Notes under the pieces: model-generated
What the model saw: only the letters and a program-made list of their open reading frames with translations
Told to the model about the DNA's origin: nothing
Database searches by the model: none
Position numbers and translations under genes: made by a program
In this document: one piece after another, positions 1-8,483 of the stretch
How positions within the stretch are numbered: the first letter of the stretch is position 1
Layout of the letters: every line of letters starts with the position of its first letter
NCBI GenBank assembly: GCA_017445585.1
Contig: JAFSTX010000011.1
Location: 1 to 33,784, forward strand
Direction: 5' to 3'
Length of the DNA stretch: 33,784 nt
Source: Lachnospiraceae bacterium
GTDB taxonomy: Bacteria; Bacillota; Clostridia; Lachnospirales; Lachnospiraceae

Positions 1-2
1 AT

Positions 3-80
3 GAGCATTGCTCTCCTTGGTTAATGGAGTTTTGGTCGATGACATTATACCAAAAAGGGAGGTCAATGCTCTTTTTATTT
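3..80 (+). terminator. Possible rho-independent terminator at the left edge
   Basis: The 8-nt arms gagcattg (3-10) and caatgctc (64-71) are complementary. The inner stretches ctctcc and gggag can extend the stem imperfectly, and a T-rich run follows at 71-80. This fits a terminator for a gene ending left of the window, perhaps a transposase. The loop is long, so the call is weak. No gene is visible in 1-162. Confidence 0.3.
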
Positions 81-118
81 GCATCTCCCATGAAATCAAG
101 GTTTATGAACTAAAAACA

Positions 119-139
119 GGTAGTGAACTTGACACTACC
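119..139. repeat. Palindrome resembling an insertion-sequence end
   Basis: The stem ggtagtg/cactacc (7 bp) encloses a 7-nt loop. Its right part, acttgacactacc at 127-139, is the exact reverse complement of 33717-33729 at the other window edge. The two copies are inverted, each with its presumed outside facing the cargo between them, as expected if each window edge lies in an IS-like element. No transposase is visible here. The sequences further outside the two copies are not alike, so they would be different relatives rather than one element. Confidence 0.4.
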
Positions 140-162
140 CAGACCATTTTGGAGGATTGAAA

Positions 163-3100
163 ATGAACAACAGTAAAAAAGTGTCGTTCAGCAACCTGTT
201 CAGAAGGTTTTTAACTGTGCTTACAGCCCTTGCCATGACGCTTCAGACCGCGGCGGGGGTGATCCCGGTCGCCGCTCTTGCGGCAGGTAATCATACTGTC
301 AGCTTTATAGGGGCCGGAGGTAAAACGACCACGGCTATCGTCTCTTCCGCCTGGGCGAGCAGTACAAAGGGCTCTATCGATACCTCCGGTACTCTTGTCA
401 CGCAAGGCGATTATCAGAACAGTACCGGCGTTCAGGTCAGGATGTATACCGATCTCGGGACACTGACCGCGATCAGATTTGCCTTTGGCGCATATACGGT
501 CGAGCTGTCCGGAGACGAGCTTGGCAGCTCGGGTATCCATATCAATGAGAACGGCACGAAGACCTCCGCAAAGCAGACGGACTCCATCGTGAAATACGCG
601 CTTTCAAACGGCGGCCGTTTCCTGCGTTTCTTCAAGATCACTCAGGACATAACCATTACTGCGGTATATTCAGATGTGGCGGAGACTGTACACGGCCGTT
701 TCATCGACGAAAAGAAAGTTTCGACCGATTTCAAATACGATACCAAAACGGAAAACACCGTTATCGACGGCAATGCCTTTACCGTCCCTTCGGCTGAGCT
801 CAAGGGTGACAACAAGAATTCGATCAGAATGGCTATCGAGCCTGCCGCAGCAATGACAGGTCTCAGTCTGTGCAAGTCAGACGGCACCGAGATCGCCACG
901 TTCAAGTACGGCGATAATGCCAGCCCCAGATTCTATGATGGCGTGGGCAAGGTCGCTATGGCATACAGCACTTCCGACGGTAAGTACTACGTACGCTTCG
1001 TACATCTGATGACCGACGTATATGTTTCGCCGGTGGTAGATCCCGAAGCAGGCATATACAAGATCGTTTTTGATCCTGCCGGCGGCGCGATCACCGGTGA
1101 GGACACCTATCTCCTTACTTCCGCAGGAAAGCTCGACAAGCTGCTTGAGGTCACTACACCTATGACTTCGGGCGGGATCGAGTACAACTTCCTCGGCTGG
1201 TACAATGACAGCAACGAAAAAGTGACTGCACAGACCACCTTCTCCAAGGATCAGACCCTGACGGCGCGGTGGTCAAGCCAAAGCTTTACCGTTACTTTTG
1301 ACAACGGCGGCAAGGCGGAGAATACCACCGCAACAGTCCCCGAGGGACAGCCTGCAGCCAAACCCGCCGACCCTGAGGCTTTAGGCTGGGTATTTACCGG
1401 CTGGTATAAGGACTCCGCTTTGACCGAAGTCTATGACTTTACTGCTCCGGTCACCGCAGATACCACGATTTACGCCAAGTGGGAGCAGCTCAGTTTCGTA
1501 TCCGTGACAGGAGCCGAGGGCGACGGAGAGAGCTGCATTGCCGCTGCCGATGAAAAGTGGTCCGCGGTAGACGCCGCCAAGGCTGTGGGCTATCTTGCCA
1601 GCGGTTTTAGGGATCCCGAAGGAGCAAAGCTGCGCATCAATACGGCTTTCGGTACCGTCAAAAACGTCAGGATCGCAGTGGGTGACGGAGCGGCGCTTGC
1701 CGTTGCGGCCGATCAGCTCATATCTGCTGATCAGACTCTCACGGTATACGTCAGCAGCGCCGGGACTCTGTCACAGACCGCGGCGTCAGGCGATATCATG
1801 AGTCTTTCTCATGCTCCCGGCGACAAGTTCTTTACAGCAGTTTTCTATGACGTAACGGATAATATCGAGCTTACCTTTGAGTACGCCGATATTAAAGTTA
1901 CCTTTATGGCGGACGGCGAAAACTTCGCCAATATGACAGTTCCGTACGGCGGGAATGCCGAAAAACCGTCTCACGATCCGGAAAAGGAAGGTATGATCTT
2001 TGATGCATGGTGCAGCGATGAAACGCTCACGGAGGAGTTTTCCTTTGAGACGGCTCTGAAGGATGACATCATCCTTTATGCCAGAATGAAAGATCAGATC
2101 CATATCGAGATATTTTACGGCTACGGTAAGGCTCACGGCGAGGATGCGATCCTCTCGGGCGTCACCGCCCTTGAAGATAACGGCTATGAGCTGAAGGGCA
2201 CGATCACCGAGCCCTATCTCAACGGACCCGCCTCTACCATGGCAAACCGTTATGACCATCCGAATCAGTCCGAGATATCCTCGGTCGACGTTTATTATGA
2301 CGGAGCCTCAGAGCCGTCTCTCACCATTGCGAGCATAGTCAGTGCGAAGGGCAATCAGGTGATAAAGGGAACAGTATATCTCGGTACGGACGGCAAGCTT
2401 AATCTGACCGGCGGAACGAAGCTCATCACATTTGCCGCGAGCAAGGACGATCCGGCTGAGCCAATGGCGAGCCGCTGGTTCAATATACCCGCGAGCATCA
2501 AGCTCGTGATCAATTACTTTGACAATCATACCGTAACGGTCGACGGCGGAGCGGGAGCTGCGATAGAGCCCGAAAATATCCCCGATTGCTACTATGATTT
2601 TGCGGACGGGAAGGCAGCCGTCACGGTTTCCGGCAATTACGCCGCCCAGGCAGCCAAAGCGATCTCACTTACCACGACTCCTCCAGAGGGGAAAGAGGTT
2701 GATACCATCACCTTCAAACAGGGGACGAAGACCGCAAAGATAGCGGGAGCCGATATCGGTAAGACGCTTTATCTGTCCGGTTCGTTCGTCTTTTCCGAAA
2801 ATGCCGGCACGAAGGATATCGCGAAGTTTGAAAACGGAAAGCTCACGTTTACGTCCGTTCTGGCGGATATCGCCGTGACCTATGAGTACACCTGCAGGAT
2901 CACGTTCGATCCCAACGGAGGAGAGCTTTCAGGAAGCGAAAGCGTTTTCCATACTTCCGGCGGCAGGCTCCAGAGTCTTCCCGAGGTGGTCAGTCCCAGG
3001 ACCGACGGCGGGGTCACGTACTATTTTATGGGCTGGTATGACGCTGCCGATATGAATACCGCAAAACGTATCACTACCGGAACGGTATTTACCGAAAGCG

Positions 3101-6100
3101 CTACCGTTTATGCCGGCTGGTCCGATCAGGAGGCCTGCCGCATCGAGATCAATAACGTATTTCCTGCGGATGGGGACGATATAGCCTCTACCTCGACCGA
3201 CGCGCTCTGGATAAGCTTTGATCCGGAAAACGGAGCCGGAATGCTTGTAAAGGACTTTTCCGACGCATCAGGCGCGATGATGGATGCCAACCTCTTTTAC
3301 GGAACGGTCAAGGCTGTGAAGGTCGATCTTTCGGGAGAGGAAGCAGTTATCCAGGCTGAGGATCTGTTCTCCGGCAGCACGGATACTACGCTTTATATCA
3401 GCGCTTCCGGAGCGGTAAAGGTGTCGGCTGAGACAGGCGATATCATGAGCCTGACTCACAGCGCAGGCTCAAAGACAGTCGCTCTGGCTTTTTATAACGT
3501 TTCCGATAATATCAGCGTTTCATTTGAATACGAAGACGTTCTGGCCACCTTCATGTTTGACGGCGCCGTATGGAAGGAGATAAACGTCCCCTTCAATACC
3601 GCGGTCGGAGATCCCGGTGATCCCGGCAGCGAAAAGGTCGCCTTCTCCGGTTGGTTCAAGGCTGATGATTACAGCGAGAACTATGACTTTGCCGGAGTTC
3701 TCAAGGCAGATACCGCCATATACGGTCTGGCTGAGCATATCTATACAGTCTCGGTAAACGGCGCGGGCTCTGCATCATCTACAGCAATTTCCTCGTCCGT
3801 ATGGGCGGAGACCACCGGAGGGACCATAGATACCTCGGGGATCCTTACCGTAAAGGGTGAATTCATAAACAACGCGGGAGTTCCTCTTACGGTCAACACC
3901 TCCATAGGAACCGTAAAATCGCTCACGGTGAAATACGAGAATAAGGAGGTCACGGTCGACGTTTCTCAGCCGGTCACCGGCTTTTTGACGATGGACGGAG
4001 CTTTTGCGGCGAGAGAGAGCTATGATTCCGCTTCCGACGTATTAAAACTCAACCGCAGCGAGGGCAGCACTGTTCTCAACCTCCGCTTCTACCGTATTAC
4101 AGGAGATATGGAGATAACGGTGCAGTATACCGACGTCTCCGAAACGGTAAGCGCAGTGTTTGAGGACGGCAGCGGCGCGGCCAGGAGCTTTACTATAGAC
4201 ACCTTCACTGAAAACACCGTAATTAACGGAAAGAGCTTTACTGTTCCTTCCGCAGATCTGAAGGGCGACAACGCCCACTCGGTCCGCATGGCCATCGTCC
4301 CCAACGCATCTCTGATGACGGGACTTTTGCTCAGCGACGGAACGAACGAATACACCTTTGTCTACGGCAACAGCTCCGAAGCGAAATTCTACGAGGGCCT
4401 CGGCAAGGTCGCCATGGCCTACAGCTCCTCTGACGGAAAGTATTACGTGCGTTTCCTGAACCTTCTTACCGACGTTACCGTTAGACCCATAACGGTCGAG
4501 GCCGGAAAGAAGCTGACGGTGACCCTGACCGCTTCAAAGGATATTCCCGTGACTTCGGACAAGGCAAATACCGTTGACGTTGAGCTTTCCCCGGATCTGA
4601 GGACCCTGACGGCGGCCGCGGGTGTTCTGAAGAGCTCTGCTGCTTCGGAGAGCTTCAGATGGAATCTTTCCACGACCGTGGGATCGGATCTCGAATACTA
4701 TAAGGCTGAAGTATACGACAAGGACAGCGCAGGCCTGATCACGACTCTTGGCGCTGATTTTGCAAGCTATAAGAGCAGTTCGTCGGATCAGACTGCCACG
4801 CTGAACAATCCCTCCGGTATCTGTATCAAATACAATAAGTCCCATTACGGCGAGGCTCAGCTTCGTGTCTGGGGACTTACAAAGAATATCGAAATAAAGA
4901 TATTCTACAAGAATTATCAGACCGGCGAGGTCGTTTCCGCTCAGGACGCCTCCTTTGACGAAAAAGCCAGGGTCAGCTTCCGGGCCGGTTCGGATGATCT
5001 GAAGGCAGGAAAGTACACCTTTGATTTCATCACGGCAGGCACAAAGGTGGACGGACTTACCGCGACAGTTCCCGTAAACGAACTGATCTCAGACAATACC
5101 GTCATCGGAACCTCGGGTGAAGCAAAGATCTCGCACATCCTCAGATGCAGGATCAGTCCTCTGAAGATGTACGAAGTTGAGAGCGTTACCGTGACGAACG
5201 GAACGGTTTCGCACACCTTCACCGCGAATGAGTCATACGTCGGCGCGCTCGGCAATATCGTATTTGCCAGAAACGGAAGTACGGTCCTGGTACGCTTCAA
5301 TAAAATCTATTCCGAGAAGGAGATTACGGTAAGAGCGGTCTATATAGACAACAGCGTGGACGGACCTTACACCGTAAAGCTGAGCGCGGACAGCAGAGTG
5401 CCCGTGACTTTGGACTCGGCCAATCCCAAATCCGTATCCGCGTCGAATTCGGGCAGAACTGTCAGTATTCCGGAGGATGCGCTTACTCAGGGCGTAGGCG
5501 GCAAGAGCGTTCGCTGGAACTTCTCAAGTCTTGCTGGCATGGACTACGAGTATTCAAAAGTCGAGATCTATGATGCGGACAGCAAACAGCTTCTCGGAAC
5601 GCTCGGCGAGAGTTTCGTCAGCTACAGGGACAGCGCCAAGGATCAGTCAAAGGGCGCAGAGCTGGTCGGTATCAAGGCCAGATACAACAAATCGGTATAC
5701 GGCGAAGCACAGCTGCGTATCTGGGACGTATACAGAAATATCGAATTAAAGGTCTACTACAAGGATTACAATACGGGCAAGGAATATGCCGCAAACGACA
5801 AGGCGATGAGCTTTATTTATAACGGCACAGTCACCGTTAATGCGGGCGGCGCGGCGCTGGAGACGCAGATCGATCCAGGAGCTCCCGTTACAAAGCTCGA
5901 CGGAAACAGAAAAGTCCGCTTCAACGCTTTTGCCGAGGAAAGCCGCAGCCTGAGATGGCTCATCAAACCGTCGGTCGGATACAAGGTAGACAGCATCAGC
6001 GTCACAGTCGGCGGCAAGACCGTGAAGATGGGTTCCGGCGTTGAGATCTACAAGGGTTCAGGTCAGGTCTTTGCCGGAGCAAAGGTGCGTTACGCCATGA

Positions 6101-7239
6101 GCAGCGACGGCTATGCCTTTGTCAGAGTCTGGGCGGTTACTGACGACGTGAAGATCTCGGTAAACACCTCAGGCCCTTACAGCAGCACTGTCACTCTCGA
6201 TATCGGAGATCACGGCTGGATGAGGATCATGGATATTCCGGCCAGTGCGAGGATCAACCCCGAGGTTAGCAAGATCACGGTCGCCAAGGGAACCACGTAC
6301 AGCTCAAAGGCGGGAGACAAGACCAGTATCAGAATAGATGTGCATACCGATCCGGGCTGGGAGATAGACTATATCGCGTTTACCACTCTCGGTCAGACCT
6401 ACAGGATGGACAACAAGACTCTGCCTACAGGCACTTCGCTTCAGACGAGGGCGCCGGCAGGCTGCGCTGTAAGGTTCAATACCGACAGCAACGGCAATTC
6501 CCAGATCCGTCTGGTTCACGTGGATGCAGACACCACGCTGAGAGTGTTCTACAGAACAGCGGAATATACGGTGACCGTCAATAACAGCGCTCTCGCCACC
6601 ATGAAGGCTGAGCCTTACGGCACGTCCGGCGATTCGGAGTTCACAGGTAACTTCGCCGTGGTAAAGATCCGTTCGGGCAATACCGTAGCCAGACAGAACG
6701 GTATCAAATACTGGCTCGATCCTTTAAGCGGTCATGCCATCACCGGCGCGGTTCTTGAAAACAGCAGAGGCGAGTACTTCGTTATGGGCGAAGGCTTTGC
6801 TCCGACCGATTATCAGGATTACGTGATAAAGGGCGGCGTAGTCCGTTACTATCAGGGCTACGACGGAAAAGCCGAGTTCCGTATCTGGGGCGTATGTGAT
6901 GACCTGCTCATTACCGTATTCTACGACGGAGAAGCTATGACGCCCGGAAAGGCGATTCCAGCAGATATAGCGACCTATGACGTAGGACCTTATGATCCTA
7001 CCAAGAGAGTGGATAATATGACCATAAAGGGCGATCCTGCTGCAGCTGAGCCTGTAAGCGCCGATCCCGCCGCGCCGGATGAACCTGCTGCGGAAGGAAC
7101 CGACGCTCAGGAGAGTACGGAAGATACGGAAAAAGCAGCCACAAATCCGCTTCTTTATATAGGAATAGGCGCCGCGGTTCTGGCTGCGGCAGGTATTGCA
7201 GCGGTCATAACAGGTGCGGTCAGGAAGAAGAAAAAATAA
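163..7239 (+). CDS. Giant secreted InlB-repeat surface protein, membrane anchored
   Basis: This is a 2358-residue protein. ATG 163 is chosen because GGAGG at 151-155 sits 7 nt upstream; an in-frame TTG at 157 is too close to that site. Residues 1-42 form a signal peptide with a basic start, a hydrophobic stretch and an Ala-rich cleavage region. Several Listeria-Bacteroides (InlB B-type) repeats follow, with the hallmarks FDPAGG, FLGWY and YAKW, mainly around residues 300-445 and 950-1000. Large internal duplications are visible: 43-291 resembles 1191-1443, 446-581 resembles 995-1131, and 1449-1600 resembles 1735-1883. The C-terminus has an acidic Pro/Ala-rich spacer, one hydrophobic segment (about 2330-2353) and a KKKK tail. 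There is no LPXTG motif, so it is probably held by the membrane segment. Adhesion or glycan binding is inferred. It stands alone and is convergent with the regulator gene. Confidence 0.85.
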   Translation: MNNSKKVSFSNLFRRFLTVLTALAMTLQTAAGVIPVAALAAGNHTVSFIGAGGKTTTAIVSSAWASSTKGSIDTSGTLVTQGDYQNSTGVQVRMYTDLGTLTAIRFAFGAYTVELSGDELGSSGIHINENGTKTSAKQTDSIVKYALSNGGRFLRFFKITQDITITAVYSDVAETVHGRFIDEKKVSTDFKYDTKTENTVIDGNAFTVPSAELKGDNKNSIRMAIEPAAAMTGLSLCKSDGTEIATFKYGDNASPRFYDGVGKVAMAYSTSDGKYYVRFVHLMTDVYVSPVVDPEAGIYKIVFDPAGGAITGEDTYLLTSAGKLDKLLEVTTPMTSGGIEYNFLGWYNDSNEKVTAQTTFSKDQTLTARWSSQSFTVTFDNGGKAENTTATVPEGQPAAKPADPEALGWVFTGWYKDSALTEVYDFTAPVTADTTIYAKWEQLSFVSVTGAEGDGESCIAAADEKWSAVDAAKAVGYLASGFRDPEGAKLRINTAFGTVKNVRIAVGDGAALAVAADQLISADQTLTVYVSSAGTLSQTAASGDIMSLSHAPGDKFFTAVFYDVTDNIELTFEYADIKVTFMADGENFANMTVPYGGNAEKPSHDPEKEGMIFDAWCSDETLTEEFSFETALKDDIILYARMKDQIHIEIFYGYGKAHGEDAILSGVTALEDNGYELKGTITEPYLNGPASTMANRYDHPNQSEISSVDVYYDGASEPSLTIASIVSAKGNQVIKGTVYLGTDGKLNLTGGTKLITFAASKDDPAEPMASRWFNIPASIKLVINYFDNHTVTVDGGAGAAIEPENIPDCYYDFADGKAAVTVSGNYAAQAAKAISLTTTPPEGKEVDTITFKQGTKTAKIAGADIGKTLYLSGSFVFSENAGTKDIAKFENGKLTFTSVLADIAVTYEYTCRITFDPNGGELSGSESVFHTSGGRLQSLPEVVSPRTDGGVTYYFMGWYDAADMNTAKRITTGTVFTESATVYAGWSDQEACRIEINNVFPADGDDIASTSTDALWISFDPENGAGMLVKDFSDASGAMMDANLFYGTVKAVKVDLSGEEAVIQAEDLFSGSTDTTLYISASGAVKVSAETGDIMSLTHSAGSKTVALAFYNVSDNISVSFEYEDVLATFMFDGAVWKEINVPFNTAVGDPGDPGSEKVAFSGWFKADDYSENYDFAGVLKADTAIYGLAEHIYTVSVNGAGSASSTAISSSVWAETTGGTIDTSGILTVKGEFINNAGVPLTVNTSIGTVKSLTVKYENKEVTVDVSQPVTGFLTMDGAFAARESYDSASDVLKLNRSEGSTVLNLRFYRITGDMEITVQYTDVSETVSAVFEDGSGAARSFTIDTFTENTVINGKSFTVPSADLKGDNAHSVRMAIVPNASLMTGLLLSDGTNEYTFVYGNSSEAKFYEGLGKVAMAYSSSDGKYYVRFLNLLTDVTVRPITVEAGKKLTVTLTASKDIPVTSDKANTVDVELSPDLRTLTAAAGVLKSSAASESFRWNLSTTVGSDLEYYKAEVYDKDSAGLITTLGADFASYKSSSSDQTATLNNPSGICIKYNKSHYGEAQLRVWGLTKNIEIKIFYKNYQTGEVVSAQDASFDEKARVSFRAGSDDLKAGKYTFDFITAGTKVDGLTATVPVNELISDNTVIGTSGEAKISHILRCRISPLKMYEVESVTVTNGTVSHTFTANESYVGALGNIVFARNGSTVLVRFNKIYSEKEITVRAVYIDNSVDGPYTVKLSADSRVPVTLDSANPKSVSASNSGRTVSIPEDALTQGVGGKSVRWNFSSLAGMDYEYSKVEIYDADSKQLLGTLGESFVSYRDSAKDQSKGAELVGIKARYNKSVYGEAQLRIWDVYRNIELKVYYKDYNTGKEYAANDKAMSFIYNGTVTVNAGGAALETQIDPGAPVTKLDGNRKVRFNAFAEESRSLRWLIKPSVGYKVDSISVTVGGKTVKMGSGVEIYKGSGQVFAGAKVRYAMSSDGYAFVRVWAVTDDVKISVNTSGPYSSTVTLDIGDHGWMRIMDIPASARINPEVSKITVAKGTTYSSKAGDKTSIRIDVHTDPGWEIDYIAFTTLGQTYRMDNKTLPTGTSLQTRAPAGCAVRFNTDSNGNSQIRLVHVDADTTLRVFYRTAEYTVTVNNSALATMKAEPYGTSGDSEFTGNFAVVKIRSGNTVARQNGIKYWLDPLSGHAITGAVLENSRGEYFVMGEGFAPTDYQDYVIKGGVVRYYQGYDGKAEFRIWGVCDDLLITVFYDGEAMTPGKAIPADIATYDVGPYDPTKRVDNMTIKGDPAAAEPVSADPAAPDEPAAEGTDAQESTEDTEKAATNPLLYIGIGAAVLAAAGIAAVITGAVRKKKK

Positions 7240-7247
7240 AAGAGAGA

Positions 7248-7272
7248 CGCTGCCGCAGGATCTGCGGCAGCG
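7248..7272 (-). terminator. Strong hairpin between convergent genes
   Basis: A perfect 11-bp GC-rich stem (cgctgccgcag with ctgcggcagcg) has a 3-nt loop and lies between the stop codons at 7239 and 7282. On the minus strand it is followed by a T-rich stretch, so it is a good intrinsic terminator for the regulator gene. On the plus strand no T-run follows, but it may still stop surface-protein transcripts. Confidence 0.7.
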
Positions 7273-7281
7273 CCGGAATGA

Positions 7282-8394
7282 TCAGGATCTGTAGTTTGGA
7301 AAGTATTTTCCGAGAAGCGCTTTTAGCTCGCTCTTCCCGGAGACCCCGGTAGCTTCATAAAGCTTGCTGAGTCTGTAGCGCAGAGTGGATTCGGAGATAT
7401 AGACCTCCTCGGCGAGCTCCGAGTTCGAGAGGTTGCGAAGGATGCCTCCTATGATCCGGCGGTCTGTCTCGTCTATCATCGAATAGGTGTTGGTCAGATT
7501 CCAGATGGGTCGCATGGCATTTTCGTAATCACTTGAAAGCAGAGGCGCATATGCCTCGTGACCGCTGCGGTTTATTACGCGGTCCTGCTCGGTGACCTTT
7601 GTGGAATCCCGGTAGACTATGTTGTAGCCAAAGGTGGAATTCAGCGAGTTGAGTCCGGGGTTGGCAGCGAGGATACGGTAAAGGATCACGGCGTTTTTGC
7701 CGGCAGATTCAAGAGGGATATCTATACTGGTAAGAGTCGGCTCGGTCCATCTGCAGGAATCGGTATTGCCGGCGCCGGTAACGGAGATTTCCTCAGGCAC
7801 CTTGACACCAAGTTTTCTCAGGTGGGACAGCAACACGACCGCTACATAGTCGTTGGTACATACTACGGCGTCATAGACGTGGCGAACACGCAGAAAAGCG
7901 TCGATAGCTTTGCCGAGACCGAGAGAGTTATAGAATATATCCTGATCAAAGTCAGAAAAGCCGTGCTCGGAAACAGCCTGACAGTATCCGGCCTTATGAG
8001 ACAGATCGGTCGAGACGGAGGGGTTGACCCCGATCATGGCGATGTGTCTGCAGCCGCTGTTAAAAAGCGAGCAGACGTTTTCGTACATGGCCCGGTCCCT
8101 TTCGGTGGTCACGCAGCTGATCTGCTGGCCTGTTGAGCCATTGATGCTTGAGCCGATGATCAGAGGCTTGATCCTGCTGGCAGTGCACAGGTCTATGGAT
8201 TCGGACAGGAACTTTTTTGAAAAGCCTATGATCAGCAGTACGCTGTCTGCCTGGAGGCGGCCGATATCATCCTGCGAGAGATTGCGGATGACGTCTCTGC
8301 GGGGATTGAGCTCGTTTCTGATTCCGGAGATGATGCGTTTGTACCACGTAGTTTCGACGTATGAACTTTCGGAAAGAAGGTTTATATAGTCCAT
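7282..8394 (-). CDS. LacI-type sensor fused to a C-terminal LuxR-type HTH: putative regulator of the sugar operon
   Basis: This protein has 370 residues from ATG 8394, which has GGAGG 8 nt upstream. An upstream in-frame ATG at 8409 lies just before that site and is less likely. The first ~280 residues resemble the periplasmic-binding-protein-like sensor of LacI/GalR regulators: a phrase like HIAMIGVN, a central AVVCTNDYVAVVLLSHL, then VPEEISVTGAGN and LTSIDIPLESAGKNA. The usual N-terminal LacI HTH is absent; the protein begins directly in the sensor. The last ~60 residues carry a LuxR/GerE-like helix-turn-helix (LSNSELAEEVYISESTLRYR, then LSKLYEATGVSGKSEL). It is divergent from the catabolic operon across an 89-bp gap, which suggests it controls that operon in response to a sugar. 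The ligand is unknown. Confidence 0.75.
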   Translation of the reverse strand: MDYINLLSESSYVETTWYKRIISGIRNELNPRRDVIRNLSQDDIGRLQADSVLLIIGFSKKFLSESIDLCTASRIKPLIIGSSINGSTGQQISCVTTERDRAMYENVCSLFNSGCRHIAMIGVNPSVSTDLSHKAGYCQAVSEHGFSDFDQDIFYNSLGLGKAIDAFLRVRHVYDAVVCTNDYVAVVLLSHLRKLGVKVPEEISVTGAGNTDSCRWTEPTLTSIDIPLESAGKNAVILYRILAANPGLNSLNSTFGYNIVYRDSTKVTEQDRVINRSGHEAYAPLLSSDYENAMRPIWNLTNTYSMIDETDRRIIGGILRNLSNSELAEEVYISESTLRYRLSKLYEATGVSGKSELKALLGKYFPNYRS

Positions 8395-8483
8395 AACGAT
8401 ATCCTCCATGTGGGTATTTTATTACAACAGAGCTGAAAAGTAAAAAGAAAAATCAATATAAACAATCAAACAGAGGAAGAAAA
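8395..8483 (+). promoter_or_regulatory. Divergent promoter region between regulator and catabolic operon
   Basis: This 89-bp AT-rich gap separates the regulator start from the first operon gene. On the plus strand TATAAA at 8457-8462 is a reasonable -10 box, with a weak CTGAAA at 8433-8438 as -35 at 18-bp spacing. The leader would be short, ending in the ribosome binding site gaggaag before ATG 8484. I saw no clear palindromic operator. It is the most likely start of the long plus-strand operon. Confidence 0.35.

Noticed and set aside
129-134. TTGACA as -35 box of the surface-protein promoter
   Set aside because: A -10 box at normal spacing would fall on the ribosome binding site. The hexamer is better explained as part of the terminal repeat shared with the right edge.
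2328-2358. Possible sortase (LPXTG) anchor read at the surface-protein C-terminus (these numbers are protein residues)
   Set aside because: There is no LPXTG or close variant before the hydrophobic segment; only a membrane segment and a Lys tail are seen.
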